Positions 50,172 to 59,391 of a stretch of DNA of 64,000 nt are shown piece by piece. The notes beneath the pieces are model-generated. The model had not been told where the DNA came from and ran no database searches. It saw nothing but the letters and a program-made list of their open reading frames with translations. The DNA is from JAOAGA01 sp964540515 (GTDB lineage Bacteria > CALINM01): the NCBI GenBank assembly GCA_964540515.1, contig CAZIMS010000002.1:62001-126000 (forward strand), in the 5' to 3' direction. How positions within the stretch are numbered: the first letter of the stretch is position 1; each line of letters opens with the position of its first letter. A program made the position numbers and the translations under genes.

Positions 50172-50858
50172 ATGGAGCTACAGGAGAGATTAAAGATTAT
50201 AAAAGAAAAAATTGATAGAGCAATGAAGAATGCAAAAAGGGAGGATAATGTTACCCTAATTGCCGTAACAAAAACCCATCCCCCAAGTATCATCAAGGAT
50301 TTGTTTGAGATTAATATTAGAGATGTGGGAGAAAACTATGTCCAAGAGATGCTTAAAAAAATGGATTTACAGTTACCAATGAGGTGGCATTTTATAGGCG
50401 GGCTACAAAGAAACAAGGTTAAATATTTAGTTGGAAAAGTTTTTCTTATTCATTCCATAGACAACCTACCTCTTGCTGAAGAGATAGATAAGCGGGCAGC
50501 AAATTTAGGAATTATTCAAAAGGTGCTTGTTCAGGTTAATCAAGGTGAAGAAACAAAAGGTGGGGTGCCAGTTAGTAAGGTAGAAGATTTTATAAAAGCC
50601 TTAAATAAATATGAAAATATTAACTTAGAGGGGTTAATGGCTATGCCACCCTATCTTGAAGATTTAGATAGTCTTAGAGGCTATTTTAAAGAGATTAGGG
50701 AGTTAAGAGATTATATTAATCTTAGGAGCTGCTATAAAAAACCTTTATCGGTACTATCAATGGGGATGTCCCATGATTTTGAGATAGCCATAGAGGAAGG
50801 GGCTACGATGATAAGGGTTGGCACAGCCTTGCTGGGAGAAAGAGCAAAGCTAAATTAA
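50172..50858 (+). CDS. PLP homeostasis protein YggS/PLPBP
   Basis: The 228-residue protein has LIAVTKTHPPSIIKDLF with the PLP lysine, the segment RDVGENYVQEMLKKM, WHFIGGLQRNKVKYLVG, VLVQVNQGEETKGGV and, near the end, SMGMSHDFEIAIEEGATMIRVG. These mark the YggS/PROSC single-domain alanine-racemase-like fold. It buffers pyridoxal phosphate and affects amino-acid metabolism. It lies 12 bases before the peroxiredoxin gene. Confidence 0.95.
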   Translation: MELQERLKIIKEKIDRAMKNAKREDNVTLIAVTKTHPPSIIKDLFEINIRDVGENYVQEMLKKMDLQLPMRWHFIGGLQRNKVKYLVGKVFLIHSIDNLPLAEEIDKRAANLGIIQKVLVQVNQGEETKGGVPVSKVEDFIKALNKYENINLEGLMAMPPYLEDLDSLRGYFKEIRELRDYINLRSCYKKPLSVLSMGMSHDFEIAIEEGATMIRVGTALLGERAKLN

Positions 50859-50869
50859 GGAGGATGAGT

Positions 50870-51352
50870 ATGTTAAAGGAAGGAGATTTAGCACCAGATT
50901 TTAAACTTGAAGGAGTCACACCTGAAAACATTGTGTCCGAATATACCCTTGATGATTTATTGAAAGATGGAAAACATCTAATTCTTTACTTCTATCCCAA
51001 AGACAATACTCCAGGTTGTACTAAAGAGGCCTGCGACTTTAGAGATAATATGAACAGGCTTACTGGTAGGGTAAAAATAGTAGGTGTCTCTTCCGATAGT
51101 ATCAAATCTCATGTTTCTTTCAAAGATAAGTATGGCCTAAATTTTTTGTTATTATCTGATCCTAAGAAAAATGTAATAAGGCTTTATAAAGCTCTTGGCA
51201 AAAAAAATTTATACGGTAAGTTAGTGGAAGGTATTATCCGTTCTACCTTCATCATATCTCCTGATAAAAAGATATTAAAAATTTGGCATAAGGTTAAAGC
51301 AGCAGGACATGTGGATGAGATTATAGAAGAGTTAGATAGACTAAAAATTTAG
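50870..51352 (+). CDS. bcp: Peroxiredoxin, Bcp type
   Basis: The protein starts at ATG 50870 (the AAGGAGG at 50857-50863 favours it over ATG 50864) and has 160 residues. LKEGDLAPDFKLEG, LILYFYPKDNTPGCTKEACDFRD and the later SDPKKNVIRLYKALGKK show the thiol peroxidase Bcp/PrxQ type. The peroxidatic Cys lies in TPGCTKEACDF, which includes the second (resolving) Cys five residues on. The RSTFIISPDKKI strand completes the fold. It reduces peroxides in the cytosol. Confidence 0.95.
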   Translation: MLKEGDLAPDFKLEGVTPENIVSEYTLDDLLKDGKHLILYFYPKDNTPGCTKEACDFRDNMNRLTGRVKIVGVSSDSIKSHVSFKDKYGLNFLLLSDPKKNVIRLYKALGKKNLYGKLVEGIIRSTFIISPDKKILKIWHKVKAAGHVDEIIEELDRLKI

Positions 51353-51370
51353 TGTTTATTAGGGATTTTG

Positions 51371-54178
51371 ATGCAGGAAAGATTTATAATAGTTAAAGGC
51401 GCGAGACAACATAATCTGAAAAATATAGATCTAAAAATTCCGAGAGATAAACTAATAGTTATTACAGGTGTTTCTGGCTCGGGGAAATCCTCTCTTGCCT
51501 TTGATACAATTTATGCAGAAGGACAGAGAAGATATGTAGAGTCTCTTTCTCCCTATGCAAGACAGTTTTTGGAGTTAATGGAGAAGCCTGATGTTGATTT
51601 TATTGAAGGGTTATCCCCTGCAATAGCTATAGAACAAAAAGCCATAAGTAAAAATCCAAGGTCTACTGTAGGTACCGTTACTGAGATTTATGATTATTTA
51701 AGAGTGCTATTTGCTAGAGTTGGCAAGCCCATTTGTCCAACCTGCAACATTCCTATCTCTGCTATGACAATAACAGATATGGTTGATGAGATCCTTTCAT
51801 TCCCAAAAGGCACAAAGGTGATTATAGAGTCTCCTATTGTGAGAGGTAGGAAAGGTGAGTATAAAAAGGAGTTAGAACTTTACAAAAAAAAGGGTTTTAG
51901 TAGGGCAAGAATTGATGGCGAGATTATTGATTTAAACTCAGACTTTGAGCTTAATAAAAATGTAAAACATAATATTAACTTAATAATTGACAGAGTTGTG
52001 ATTAAGGACGATATTCGTTCAAGATTAGCTGATTCAGTAGAGATGGCAACAAAAATATCAGGAGGGCTTCTCGAGATACAGATAGTTGATGGAGAAAGAT
52101 TTAGCTTTAATCAAAACTTTGCCTGTAATGAATGTGGCTTTACCTTTTCAGAAATTACTCCAAGGATGTTTTCTTTCAATAACCCCTATGGTGCTTGTCA
52201 TAACTGTGATGGTTTGGGTATAAAGAAGTTTTTTGACCCAAAGCTTATAGTAAACGAAGAACGTTCTTTTAGAGAGGGTGCAATAATCCCTTGGACAAGC
52301 TCCAATGGCAATGTACTATTTCTTTCTAATTTGTTGATAATTTGTGATTTTTTTAATTGTAATGGCAATAGCCCTTTTAAAACTTTTTCAAAGGAGATGA
52401 AAGATTTTATTTTGTATGGTAAGGCTGGCTTTTCCAATTTTCAATTAGAGAAAAAGGTGCCCCACTTTACAGGTGTCATCCCTTGGTTAGAAGAAAAGTA
52501 TGAGAAGACCTATTACAGTAGCGAGAAAGAACTTTACGAAAGGTACATCTCCTATGGCCAATGCCCAGTCTGTAATGGTAAAAGGCTTAAAAGAGAAAGC
52601 CTTTATATAAAAGTTGGCAACAAAAATATATCAGAAATTACTGAGATGAATATAGGTGAATGTTATAAATTCTTCACAGAGCTTAGATTTAAAGGGAAAG
52701 AAGAGGTAATATCGGCAAAGATATTGAAAGAAATTAGAGAGAGATTAAATTTTTTGATAGAAGTTGGGCTATCTTATCTTACTCTGGAAAGAAGCGCCCA
52801 AAGCCTCTCAGGAGGTGAGTCCCAAAGAATTAATCTTGCTACACAAATTGGCTCAAAGCTTATGGGAGTCCTTTACGTACTAGATGAACCAACTATAGGT
52901 CTACATCCGAGAGATAATATAAAGCTTATCAATACCTTAAAAAACTTGAGAGATGTAGGAAACACAGTAATTGTAGTTGAGCATGATAAGGAGATGATAG
53001 AGTCTGCGGATTGGATAATAGATCTGGGACCCTATGCTGGAGAAAAGGGAGGCAATGTTATATTTGAAGGAACGCCTGAACAAATATATGGCAGTGATGA
53101 GTCTTTGACTGGTAAGTATTTATCTGGTTTACTTACAATATCAGTGGAGAAAGAAAAAAAAGCTTTTAAAAAAAATAAGGTCATTAAAATATATGGCGCA
53201 AGAGAGAACAATCTAAAGAATATAGAAGTTGAGTTTCCCTTAGAATCTTTTGTGGCTGTTACAGGGGTTTCAGGTTCTGGAAAAAGTAGCCTTGTCATAG
53301 ACACATTATATAAAGCTGTGGCAAGAAAACTTATGTCGGCAAGAGAAAGACCTGGTATTCATAATAGGATTACTGGCTTAGAGTACATAGATAAGGTAAT
53401 AGATGTAGACCAATCACCAATAGGTAGGACACCAAGAAGCAATCCTGCCACTTATGTGGGAGTATATTCTTACATTAGAGAAGTTTTTGCTATGCTTCCA
53501 CAGTCAAAGATGAGGGGTTATGGAGTAGGTAGATTTTCCTTTAACGTATCTGGTGGACGTTGCGAGGTTTGTAAGGGGGAGGGATATGTTAAGGTAGAGA
53601 TGCATTTTATGCCAGATATATATGTTTTGTGTGATCACTGTAGCGGAATGAGGTTTAACAGGGAAACCCTTGAGATTAGATATAAAGATAAAAATATCTA
53701 TGAAGTTCTTAACATGACAGTCTCTTCTGCTTTAAGGTTTTTTGAGAATCACCCTCAGATTGTTAAGATGCTTGATGTAATGGAAGAAGTAGGTTTAGGA
53801 TATATAAGACTGGGGCAGCCTGCAACTACACTATCAGGAGGCGAAGCACAGCGAATTAAGCTTGCTAAAGAGTTAGTAAGAAAAAATACTGGTAAAACCC
53901 TCTACATATTTGATGAGCCAACAACAGGGCTTCATTTTGACGACGTTAAAAAATTACTTAATATACTTCATAGACTTGTTAGTTTAGGTAATACGGTAAT
54001 TGTAATAGAACACAACTTAGATGTTATCAAATGTGCTGATTGGATTATAGATTTAGGTCCGGAAGGGGGCGATGGTGGTGGTTATATTATAGCAGAAGGT
54101 ACTGTTGAGGATATTATGAAAAATGAAAAGTCACATACAGGACAATATTTAAAGAAGGAACTCTTAAAGATAATATGA
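51371..54178 (+). CDS. uvrA: UvrABC system protein A (excinuclease subunit)
   Basis: From ATG 51371 (AGGG at 51361-51364; TTG 51368 is less likely) the protein has 935 residues. It carries two ABC ATPase modules with Walker A GVSGSGKSSLAFDT and GVSGSGKSSLVIDT and signatures LSGGESQR and LSGGEAQR. Zinc-finger cysteines occur in CNECGF with CHNCDG, and in CEVCKGEG with CDHCSG. SPYARQFLELMEKPDVDFIEGLSPAIAIEQK is family-typical. It finds DNA lesions for nucleotide-excision repair. The 3' end overlaps resB by 4 bases. Confidence 0.97.
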   Translation: MQERFIIVKGARQHNLKNIDLKIPRDKLIVITGVSGSGKSSLAFDTIYAEGQRRYVESLSPYARQFLELMEKPDVDFIEGLSPAIAIEQKAISKNPRSTVGTVTEIYDYLRVLFARVGKPICPTCNIPISAMTITDMVDEILSFPKGTKVIIESPIVRGRKGEYKKELELYKKKGFSRARIDGEIIDLNSDFELNKNVKHNINLIIDRVVIKDDIRSRLADSVEMATKISGGLLEIQIVDGERFSFNQNFACNECGFTFSEITPRMFSFNNPYGACHNCDGLGIKKFFDPKLIVNEERSFREGAIIPWTSSNGNVLFLSNLLIICDFFNCNGNSPFKTFSKEMKDFILYGKAGFSNFQLEKKVPHFTGVIPWLEEKYEKTYYSSEKELYERYISYGQCPVCNGKRLKRESLYIKVGNKNISEITEMNIGECYKFFTELRFKGKEEVISAKILKEIRERLNFLIEVGLSYLTLERSAQSLSGGESQRINLATQIGSKLMGVLYVLDEPTIGLHPRDNIKLINTLKNLRDVGNTVIVVEHDKEMIESADWIIDLGPYAGEKGGNVIFEGTPEQIYGSDESLTGKYLSGLLTISVEKEKKAFKKNKVIKIYGARENNLKNIEVEFPLESFVAVTGVSGSGKSSLVIDTLYKAVARKLMSARERPGIHNRITGLEYIDKVIDVDQSPIGRTPRSNPATYVGVYSYIREVFAMLPQSKMRGYGVGRFSFNVSGGRCEVCKGEGYVKVEMHFMPDIYVLCDHCSGMRFNRETLEIRYKDKNIYEVLNMTVSSALRFFENHPQIVKMLDVMEEVGLGYIRLGQPATTLSGGEAQRIKLAKELVRKNTGKTLYIFDEPTTGLHFDDVKKLLNILHRLVSLGNTVIVIEHNLDVIKCADWIIDLGPEGGDGGGYIIAEGTVEDIMKNEKSHTGQYLKKELLKII

Positions 54179-55266
54179 AAAAGATATTTACCTTTATAGA
54201 TAAAACGTTTAAGTCGGTAAAATTTTCTATCTTTCTAATGCTTCTTATCTCTATTGCTAGTATATACGGGACAATATTTCCAGCTAAAGGCCCCTTTGAT
54301 TTTAATCTTTATAAAACTCCTTATTTTATAGCCCTGCTTTTTATTTTTGGAATAAATACGGCCTACTGCACCATTTTTAGAGTTTATAGACAGATAAAAG
54401 TTAAGTATAAAAAAGGAGTTCCGGGAAATAAAAAATTTTATATAAGAGGGAATATAGAGGACATAAAAAACACAATTCAAAGGAAGGGTTATAATATAGA
54501 AGAGATAGAAGAAGGATTTATTGCCAGAAAAGGAAGGTTGAGACAAATATCAATATTAACTATCCATATTTCGTTAATAATCATTTTATTATCAGGAGGT
54601 ATGTCAAATCTTACATCTTTCTTAGGTACAGTTAATGTGCATGTAGGTAGTGAGGTAAATGTTGTTTTTGATTGGGACAAGAAAGATGATGTATTAGTTC
54701 CTTTTATTTTAAAACCAGAAAGTTTGTTTATAGATTACTACCCCATGGACATAAAAGTATTAGTTGAAAACATTAAAACTGGAGAGAGTAAGGAGTTTGT
54801 AACTAAAGAAAAGGAGATAATAAATTTCTCTGGTATGGCAATTAAGATAGATAAAGCAGACCCAACTATTCCTGAGGTGCTTTTTAGGGTGAATAATGGT
54901 CTTGATGTTTATAAAAATGAAAGTCCAATCCATGGTATAAAGGTTAAGCTAAGGGCCTATATGGATCCTGTAATTAAACAGTATTATTGTGATTTATCAT
55001 TTAAGATTAATGATAAGGTTGTAAAAAAAAGGATCAGTATAAACGATCCACTTGTCTACGATAGTTATAGAGTTTATTTAATAGAAACAGGTAAGGATCA
55101 GTTTGGCTTTGACTATGTTGGTTTTCAAATATCAAGAGATATTTTTCAGCCTCTTTTGTGGTTGGGATCAATATTTTTATGCCTATCCCTTGTCTTTTAC
55201 CCCTTCTTGAGAGAAGTAAATATTATGGTTACAAAAAGAGATAATCTTATTGAGATTAATTTATAG
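54175..55266 (+). CDS. resB: ResB/Ccs1-like cytochrome c biogenesis protein
   Basis: The 363-residue membrane protein has membrane segments at about 16-33, 46-64, 126-144 and 332-352, with a large periplasmic part between the third and fourth. KSVKFSIFLMLLISIASIYGTIFP at the start, RLRQISILTIHISLIIILLSGGMSN and FLGTV in the middle, and LLWLGSIFLCLSLVFYPF at the end follow the ResB/Ccs1 family. This delivers heme and holds apocytochrome in system II cytochrome c maturation. No ResC/CcsA partner is in the window. Confidence 0.8.
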   Translation: MKKIFTFIDKTFKSVKFSIFLMLLISIASIYGTIFPAKGPFDFNLYKTPYFIALLFIFGINTAYCTIFRVYRQIKVKYKKGVPGNKKFYIRGNIEDIKNTIQRKGYNIEEIEEGFIARKGRLRQISILTIHISLIIILLSGGMSNLTSFLGTVNVHVGSEVNVVFDWDKKDDVLVPFILKPESLFIDYYPMDIKVLVENIKTGESKEFVTKEKEIINFSGMAIKIDKADPTIPEVLFRVNNGLDVYKNESPIHGIKVKLRAYMDPVIKQYYCDLSFKINDKVVKKRISINDPLVYDSYRVYLIETGKDQFGFDYVGFQISRDIFQPLLWLGSIFLCLSLVFYPFLREVNIMVTKRDNLIEINL

Positions 55267-55271
55267 TTTCT

Positions 55272-56741
55272 ATGATAAAAATTAAATCATCAGGTCTTTT
55301 AAAAAAACTCTTTATCTATCAGTTATTTTTATTCATAGTAATTACTTTTAGCCTTGTTCTTACCCTATCTTTTTTTGAAAAAAGATTTTGGAGAGACTAT
55401 GTTTTGAAAGAATCGGCTAATAAACTAAAATTATTGAACCCCATCATATTTAGGGAACTATCAAGAGGCATTGGTAAGGGGACAATAGATGAGAGTGTTG
55501 CCCTAATTGAGGAGGTAATAAAAGATAAAGAAGAGATAAGAGGGGTTGCTATATTTGATGAAAAAGGGAGAGCTATTATAAAGTTAGGAATGATTGATTT
55601 AAATAATTTTAATGTTGAAGAGTACCAGCAATTTAAGGATCTTTACTTTAAAGAGATAAAAATTAGTGGAAAAAGCTATCTAGATATAGTCGTGCCATTC
55701 GAAACCTTAGGTAAGACTCGTTTCTACATAAAATATATACTATTTTCGAAGGAAATAGAGTATCAGATAAGGAATATTAATATTTTAATATTGATAATCG
55801 GTTTTTTTTATTTATTTTTTGCCTTTTTACTCTCCTATTTTTACGTAAAAAAGATTATCGTCCCTTTAAATATATTAATATCAAAGGCAAGATTAATTAA
55901 AGAGGGTGATCTAAATCAGAAGCTTCCTGATTTTGAAGATGAGATTGGAGAGCTTTCTTCTGCCTTAAGTACTATGATAGAGGAGCTGAAGAAAAATCAA
56001 GAGGAACTTATACTTAAAAATGAAAGGCTTAATAAAGCCATAGAGGAAGCTCTATATCTACAAAAGCAGATAATTAATTACGAGAAATTTGCTGCCCTTG
56101 GTAAGATCTCGGCCGGTATGTCTCATGAGATAGACAATCCTTTGGGAATAATAATTGGACATTGTGAATATCTTATAGCAGAAATAGAAAAAAATAGTCC
56201 CTATAAAGAAGATTTAGAGGCCATACTGCGTGAGTCAAAGAGGATAAAAAATATCTTAAGGAGTATGCTTGATTTCTCTAAACCCAAAGAGAGCAGGATT
56301 AAGGATATTAATCTAAAAAATTTTATAGAAAATATTATTAGAGATTTTTCTTTTCAGAAGATTTTTAAAAAGATTGAGCCGATACTTAATCTGGAAGATT
56401 TAAGAGTTAAGGCAGATGAAGAAAAGCTTCATCAGTCTTTGTTGAATATTATCCTTAATGCTATCCAAGCGATGCCATCAGGCGGTAAAATTTATATAAA
56501 CACTTATAGAGGAAATGAGCAAGCTTATATATCTATAAGGGATGAGGGTTATGGTATACCTGAAGAGATTCAAGATAAGGTCTTTGATATATTCTTTTCC
56601 ACCAAAAAGGATGGGACTGGAATAGGGCTTGCTATAACAAAAAAGTTCATAGAGGATATGGGTGGTACAATCAAGATTAACTCTAAAGTCAATGTAGGTA
56701 CAGAAGTACTTATCTCATTACCCCTAATTGTTGTTGAGTAA
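55272..56741 (+). CDS. Membrane-bound sensor histidine kinase
   Basis: The 489-residue protein has two membrane segments (about 14-32 and 175-198) enclosing a periplasmic sensor domain, a HAMP linker (~200-250), and a DHp domain with phosphorylatable His285 in MSHEIDNPLG. A catalytic ATPase domain follows, with N-box SLLNIILNAIQAM, G1 DEGYGIPEE and G2 KDGTGIGLAI. The H-box HEIDNP is close to the HExNP-type group. It ends overlapping, tail to tail, the response regulator by 18 bases. It follows resB by 5 bases, so it may be cotranscribed with it. Confidence 0.93.
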   Translation: MIKIKSSGLLKKLFIYQLFLFIVITFSLVLTLSFFEKRFWRDYVLKESANKLKLLNPIIFRELSRGIGKGTIDESVALIEEVIKDKEEIRGVAIFDEKGRAIIKLGMIDLNNFNVEEYQQFKDLYFKEIKISGKSYLDIVVPFETLGKTRFYIKYILFSKEIEYQIRNINILILIIGFFYLFFAFLLSYFYVKKIIVPLNILISKARLIKEGDLNQKLPDFEDEIGELSSALSTMIEELKKNQEELILKNERLNKAIEEALYLQKQIINYEKFAALGKISAGMSHEIDNPLGIIIGHCEYLIAEIEKNSPYKEDLEAILRESKRIKNILRSMLDFSKPKESRIKDINLKNFIENIIRDFSFQKIFKKIEPILNLEDLRVKADEEKLHQSLLNIILNAIQAMPSGGKIYINTYRGNEQAYISIRDEGYGIPEEIQDKVFDIFFSTKKDGTGIGLAITKKFIEDMGGTIKINSKVNVGTEVLISLPLIVVE

Positions 56742-57089
56742 TGTATTTACTGTCTCCAATAGCTCTGACAAATCAGCAGATTTTACAACAAAGGCATCTG
56801 CCAATGAAGAAGCGTAAACAGTTTTATAGGATGAGAAGGCTGTGCATAACACAACAGGCAAGGTTGGGAAAAAGCTCTTTGTTTTTCTTAAAACCTCAAG
56901 ACCATTCATCTTAGGCATTTTTATATCAAGAATTACCAAGTCTGGTTTTTTACTAAAAATCATTCTTAGCCCTTCATCTCCATCCTTTGCAGAGAGTATC
57001 TTATATCTTTTCGATAAAAGCTCTTTGTAAAGGGCTCTAATGTCGTTTTCATCATCCACTACAAGAATCGTTTTTTTTGCTTTTGCCAT
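56724..57089 (-). CDS. Single-domain response regulator
   Basis: Starting at ATG 57089 (GAGGGAG upstream on the minus strand; an earlier ATG at 57098 lies too close to it) the protein has 121 residues. It is a CheY-like receiver: TILVVDDENDI with the acidic pair Asp12-Asp13, phosphoacceptor Asp55 in VILDIKMPKMNG, Thr in LCTAFSS, and Lys near residue 105. No output domain. The gene is convergent with the histidine kinase and likely its partner, though this is inferred from position only. Confidence 0.9.
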   Translation of the reverse strand: MAKAKKTILVVDDENDIRALYKELLSKRYKILSAKDGDEGLRMIFSKKPDLVILDIKMPKMNGLEVLRKTKSFFPTLPVVLCTAFSSYKTVYASSLADAFVVKSADLSELLETVNTLLNNN

Positions 57090-57129
57090 AATACACACTC
57101 CCTCTTCTAATTAACTAAATCTATTTGAG

Positions 57130-57159
57130 TTGACTATTAAAAGTTCTTTATTCTATATT
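57130..57159 (+). promoter_or_regulatory. Candidate promoter of the TPR-RodZ-LpxC group
   Basis: TTGACT (57130-57135) and TATATT (57154-57159) are separated by 18 bases, each with 5 of 6 consensus matches. The gene start is at 57227, giving a leader of about 60 bases. Confidence 0.55.
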
Positions 57160-57226
57160 AATATATACTCTATAGAGAATAATAAAACATTATATTTTAG
57201 TTTTGTCAAATAGGTAAAAAATTTTT

Positions 57227-57970
57227 ATGAGAATTTATTTAGGAATATACATACTATTACTTTTATTTTTTGTGTCTTGTGCACCTAATCAAAAAGCTAT
57301 CAAGCAATCTAAGATTCATTATGAGATGGGTATTCTATATTTTCAAGAGGGCGATTATGTAAGGGCTCTTCAAGAGTTTGTTAGAGCGAAAGACCTTAAT
57401 AATGATGATAAGTTTGTTTGGAATGCCTTAGGGCTTGCCTATAAGGAGAGGAAGCTCATTAAAGAAGCCAAAGATGCCTTTGAAAGAGCAATATCAATAG
57501 ATAGACATTATTCTGAGGCCTATAATAACTTGGGAGTTTTGTTTTTAGATGAGGGTAATTATAAAGAAGCAATTAGATATTTTGAAAAGGCCGTGAAAAA
57601 CATATTTTATACAACACCTGAGCTAGCCTATAACAATATGGCTTTCGCCCACGAAAAATTAAAAGAACCAATCATGGCCGAAAAAAATTATAGAGAGGCT
57701 ATCTCGATAAATCCAAGCTTTAGTCCTGCCTATATTAACTTAGCGAGAGTTTATGAACAGCAAGAAAGATACAAAGAGGCAGAAGATTTATTAAATAAGT
57801 TTCTATCAGCCTTTGAAAATCATTTAGAAGTTAATTTTGCTATGGGAAGCTTCCTCATTAGGACGGGCCAGAAGGAGAAGGGGAGAAAATATCTTCAAAA
57901 AGTTATAGACATAGATCCAAGAAGTGAGCTTGCAAAAGCCTCAAGAAAGATATTGGAAGAAAACAAATGA
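57227..57970 (+). CDS. TPR lipoprotein, PilF/PilW-like
   Basis: The 247-residue protein has a lipobox (FFVSC, Cys18) followed by about five TPR repeats (MGILYFQEGDYVRALQEFVRA, ALGLAYKERKLIKEAKDAFERAI, NLGVLFLDEGNYKEAIRYF, YNNMAFAHEKLKEP and on). It matches the outer-membrane pilotin PilF/PilW of type IV pili. No other pilus gene is next to it, but PilF and RodZ genes are commonly adjacent. It overlaps the RodZ-like gene by 4 bases. Confidence 0.8.
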   Translation: MRIYLGIYILLLLFFVSCAPNQKAIKQSKIHYEMGILYFQEGDYVRALQEFVRAKDLNNDDKFVWNALGLAYKERKLIKEAKDAFERAISIDRHYSEAYNNLGVLFLDEGNYKEAIRYFEKAVKNIFYTTPELAYNNMAFAHEKLKEPIMAEKNYREAISINPSFSPAYINLARVYEQQERYKEAEDLLNKFLSAFENHLEVNFAMGSFLIRTGQKEKGRKYLQKVIDIDPRSELAKASRKILEENK

Positions 57971-58710
57971 ATAATCTGTATATAGATAAGATAGGGAATC
58001 TTTTGAAGAGTAAGAGAGAAGAGAAAGGTCTTTCTATTTTTGAGGTTGCAAAAGACTTAAAGATAAATCCTACCTATATATCCGCCCTTGAGGAAGGAGA
58101 TACAGACAAAGTGCCTGCCTTAGTTTTTTTTAAGGGATTTCTTAAAAATTATGGTAATTACTTAGGGTTAGATGGGAAAGAACTAGTAGACATATTATCA
58201 AGAGAAGTTCTTAAAGAAAAAGAAGATAAAAGTTTTAAAATAGATGATACTCTTTTAAAAGAAGAGAGTAAAAAAAAGGTTTTTAGATTAGTTTTTCTAA
58301 CTTTTGTAGCTTTATTAATAATTTTTTCTTGGGTAAGGGTATCTTATATAAATTATCAGAAAAATATAGAGATAGAAAAAAGAAAAGCTAGTAATTTTAA
58401 TATATTGACAACTGCTAAAGAGATGTCTCTACATGAAGAAAAGAAGAAAATATTAAATGAATCGAGTAATATTTCAAAGGAAGACTTAATTACATTAAAA
58501 GTTACTAAAGATTCTTGGGTAGAATTAGTATACGATAATAATAAAATTTTTCAGGGACTACTTTTAGCTGGAGATAAAAGAGATTTTCCTTATAAGAAAG
58601 GTATGAAATTAAAATTAGGAAATGCAGGAGGGGTTGAGGTTATAATTAAAGGGGTTTCAAAAAAAGATCTTGGAAAAGATGGTGAAGTCAAAGAAATTAC
58701 TGTGGATTAA
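57967..58710 (+). CDS. rodZ: RodZ-like helix-turn-helix and DUF4115 membrane protein
   Basis: The 247-residue protein starts with a cytosolic helix-turn-helix (IGNLLKSKREEKGLSIFEVAKDLKINPTYISALEEGD), then one membrane segment (about 103-121). A periplasmic C-terminal domain follows (ITLKVTKDSWVELVYDNNK, FQGLLLAGDKRDFPYKKGMKLKLGNAGGVEVII), which is the DUF4115 domain of RodZ-type proteins. RodZ links MreB to the wall synthesis machine and shape; no mreB is in the window. Confidence 0.85.
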   Translation: MNNLYIDKIGNLLKSKREEKGLSIFEVAKDLKINPTYISALEEGDTDKVPALVFFKGFLKNYGNYLGLDGKELVDILSREVLKEKEDKSFKIDDTLLKEESKKKVFRLVFLTFVALLIIFSWVRVSYINYQKNIEIEKRKASNFNILTTAKEMSLHEEKKKILNESSNISKEDLITLKVTKDSWVELVYDNNKIFQGLLLAGDKRDFPYKKGMKLKLGNAGGVEVIIKGVSKKDLGKDGEVKEITVD

Positions 58711-59389
58711 TTTTCTTTTTTCCCTTTGTGTTTTTCCGTTTTTTTTGGGGGGATGTGGCGGAACAGTTAAAGAAAAGGTTGTATATGATAGGAATATCAA
58801 GACCTTCAAATTTTTTCTGCCTCCAAAAAAGGCTTCTTTAGGATTGCTATATTTTTCTGATAGTAGGTCTGACTTTGATAAGTTGGGAGAAAGCTTTCTC
58901 CCCAAAAAAAGATCTTTGCGAGATTTCTCTACAAAGCTTGCAGAGGAACTTCTTCTTCAGAATAACACATTTTCTTCTGTAACGATAATAGCTCCCTTTG
59001 AACTTCCCGACCTAACAAATCAGCAAGAGATTGATAAATTTCAAAAAAGCAAAGATATAGATTATATCTTTGCAGGTGATATTTTGGAAGCCAAGATAGT
59101 CAAAGAAGAAAGAAAGGCTCTACCCAAAAAAGCTTTTATAAATTTTTTTAATATAGGTAGACTGCCAGAAGATTTTATCTATGTTGGTAAGGCAAGGGTT
59201 AGAGGCAAGTTATACTCAGTTAATGAGAGAAAAGTAGTTTGGCAGGGTGAGGGCAGAAGTAATTTTTTACCTACATCAAGATACGCTACACCGGAGATAA
59301 TATTTGTTGGAGCTCTTCATAATGCTATAGGCTCTATGCTTAAAGATATGAGCGGTATCTTTAGCATAAAAGTTAAAGAGATAGAATAA
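58679..59389 (+). CDS. Lipoprotein of unknown function (LPS-operon neighbour)
   Basis: From ATG 58679 the protein has 236 residues and a clear lipobox (LGGC, Cys26). The frame is open to TTG 58670, and GTG 58682 is also possible; all overlap the rodZ gene by about 30 bases. SLGLLYFSDSRSDFDKLGESF, TFSSVTIIAPFEL, IDYIFAGDILEAKIV and VRGKLYSVNERKVVWQGEG resemble FlgO/CsgG-like outer-membrane lipoproteins in pattern, but I cannot name the family. Its place before queH and lpxC suggests an envelope role. Confidence 0.65.
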   Translation: MVKSKKLLWINFLFSLCVFPFFLGGCGGTVKEKVVYDRNIKTFKFFLPPKKASLGLLYFSDSRSDFDKLGESFLPKKRSLRDFSTKLAEELLLQNNTFSSVTIIAPFELPDLTNQQEIDKFQKSKDIDYIFAGDILEAKIVKEERKALPKKAFINFFNIGRLPEDFIYVGKARVRGKLYSVNERKVVWQGEGRSNFLPTSRYATPEIIFVGALHNAIGSMLKDMSGIFSIKVKEIE

Positions 59390-59391
59390 CT

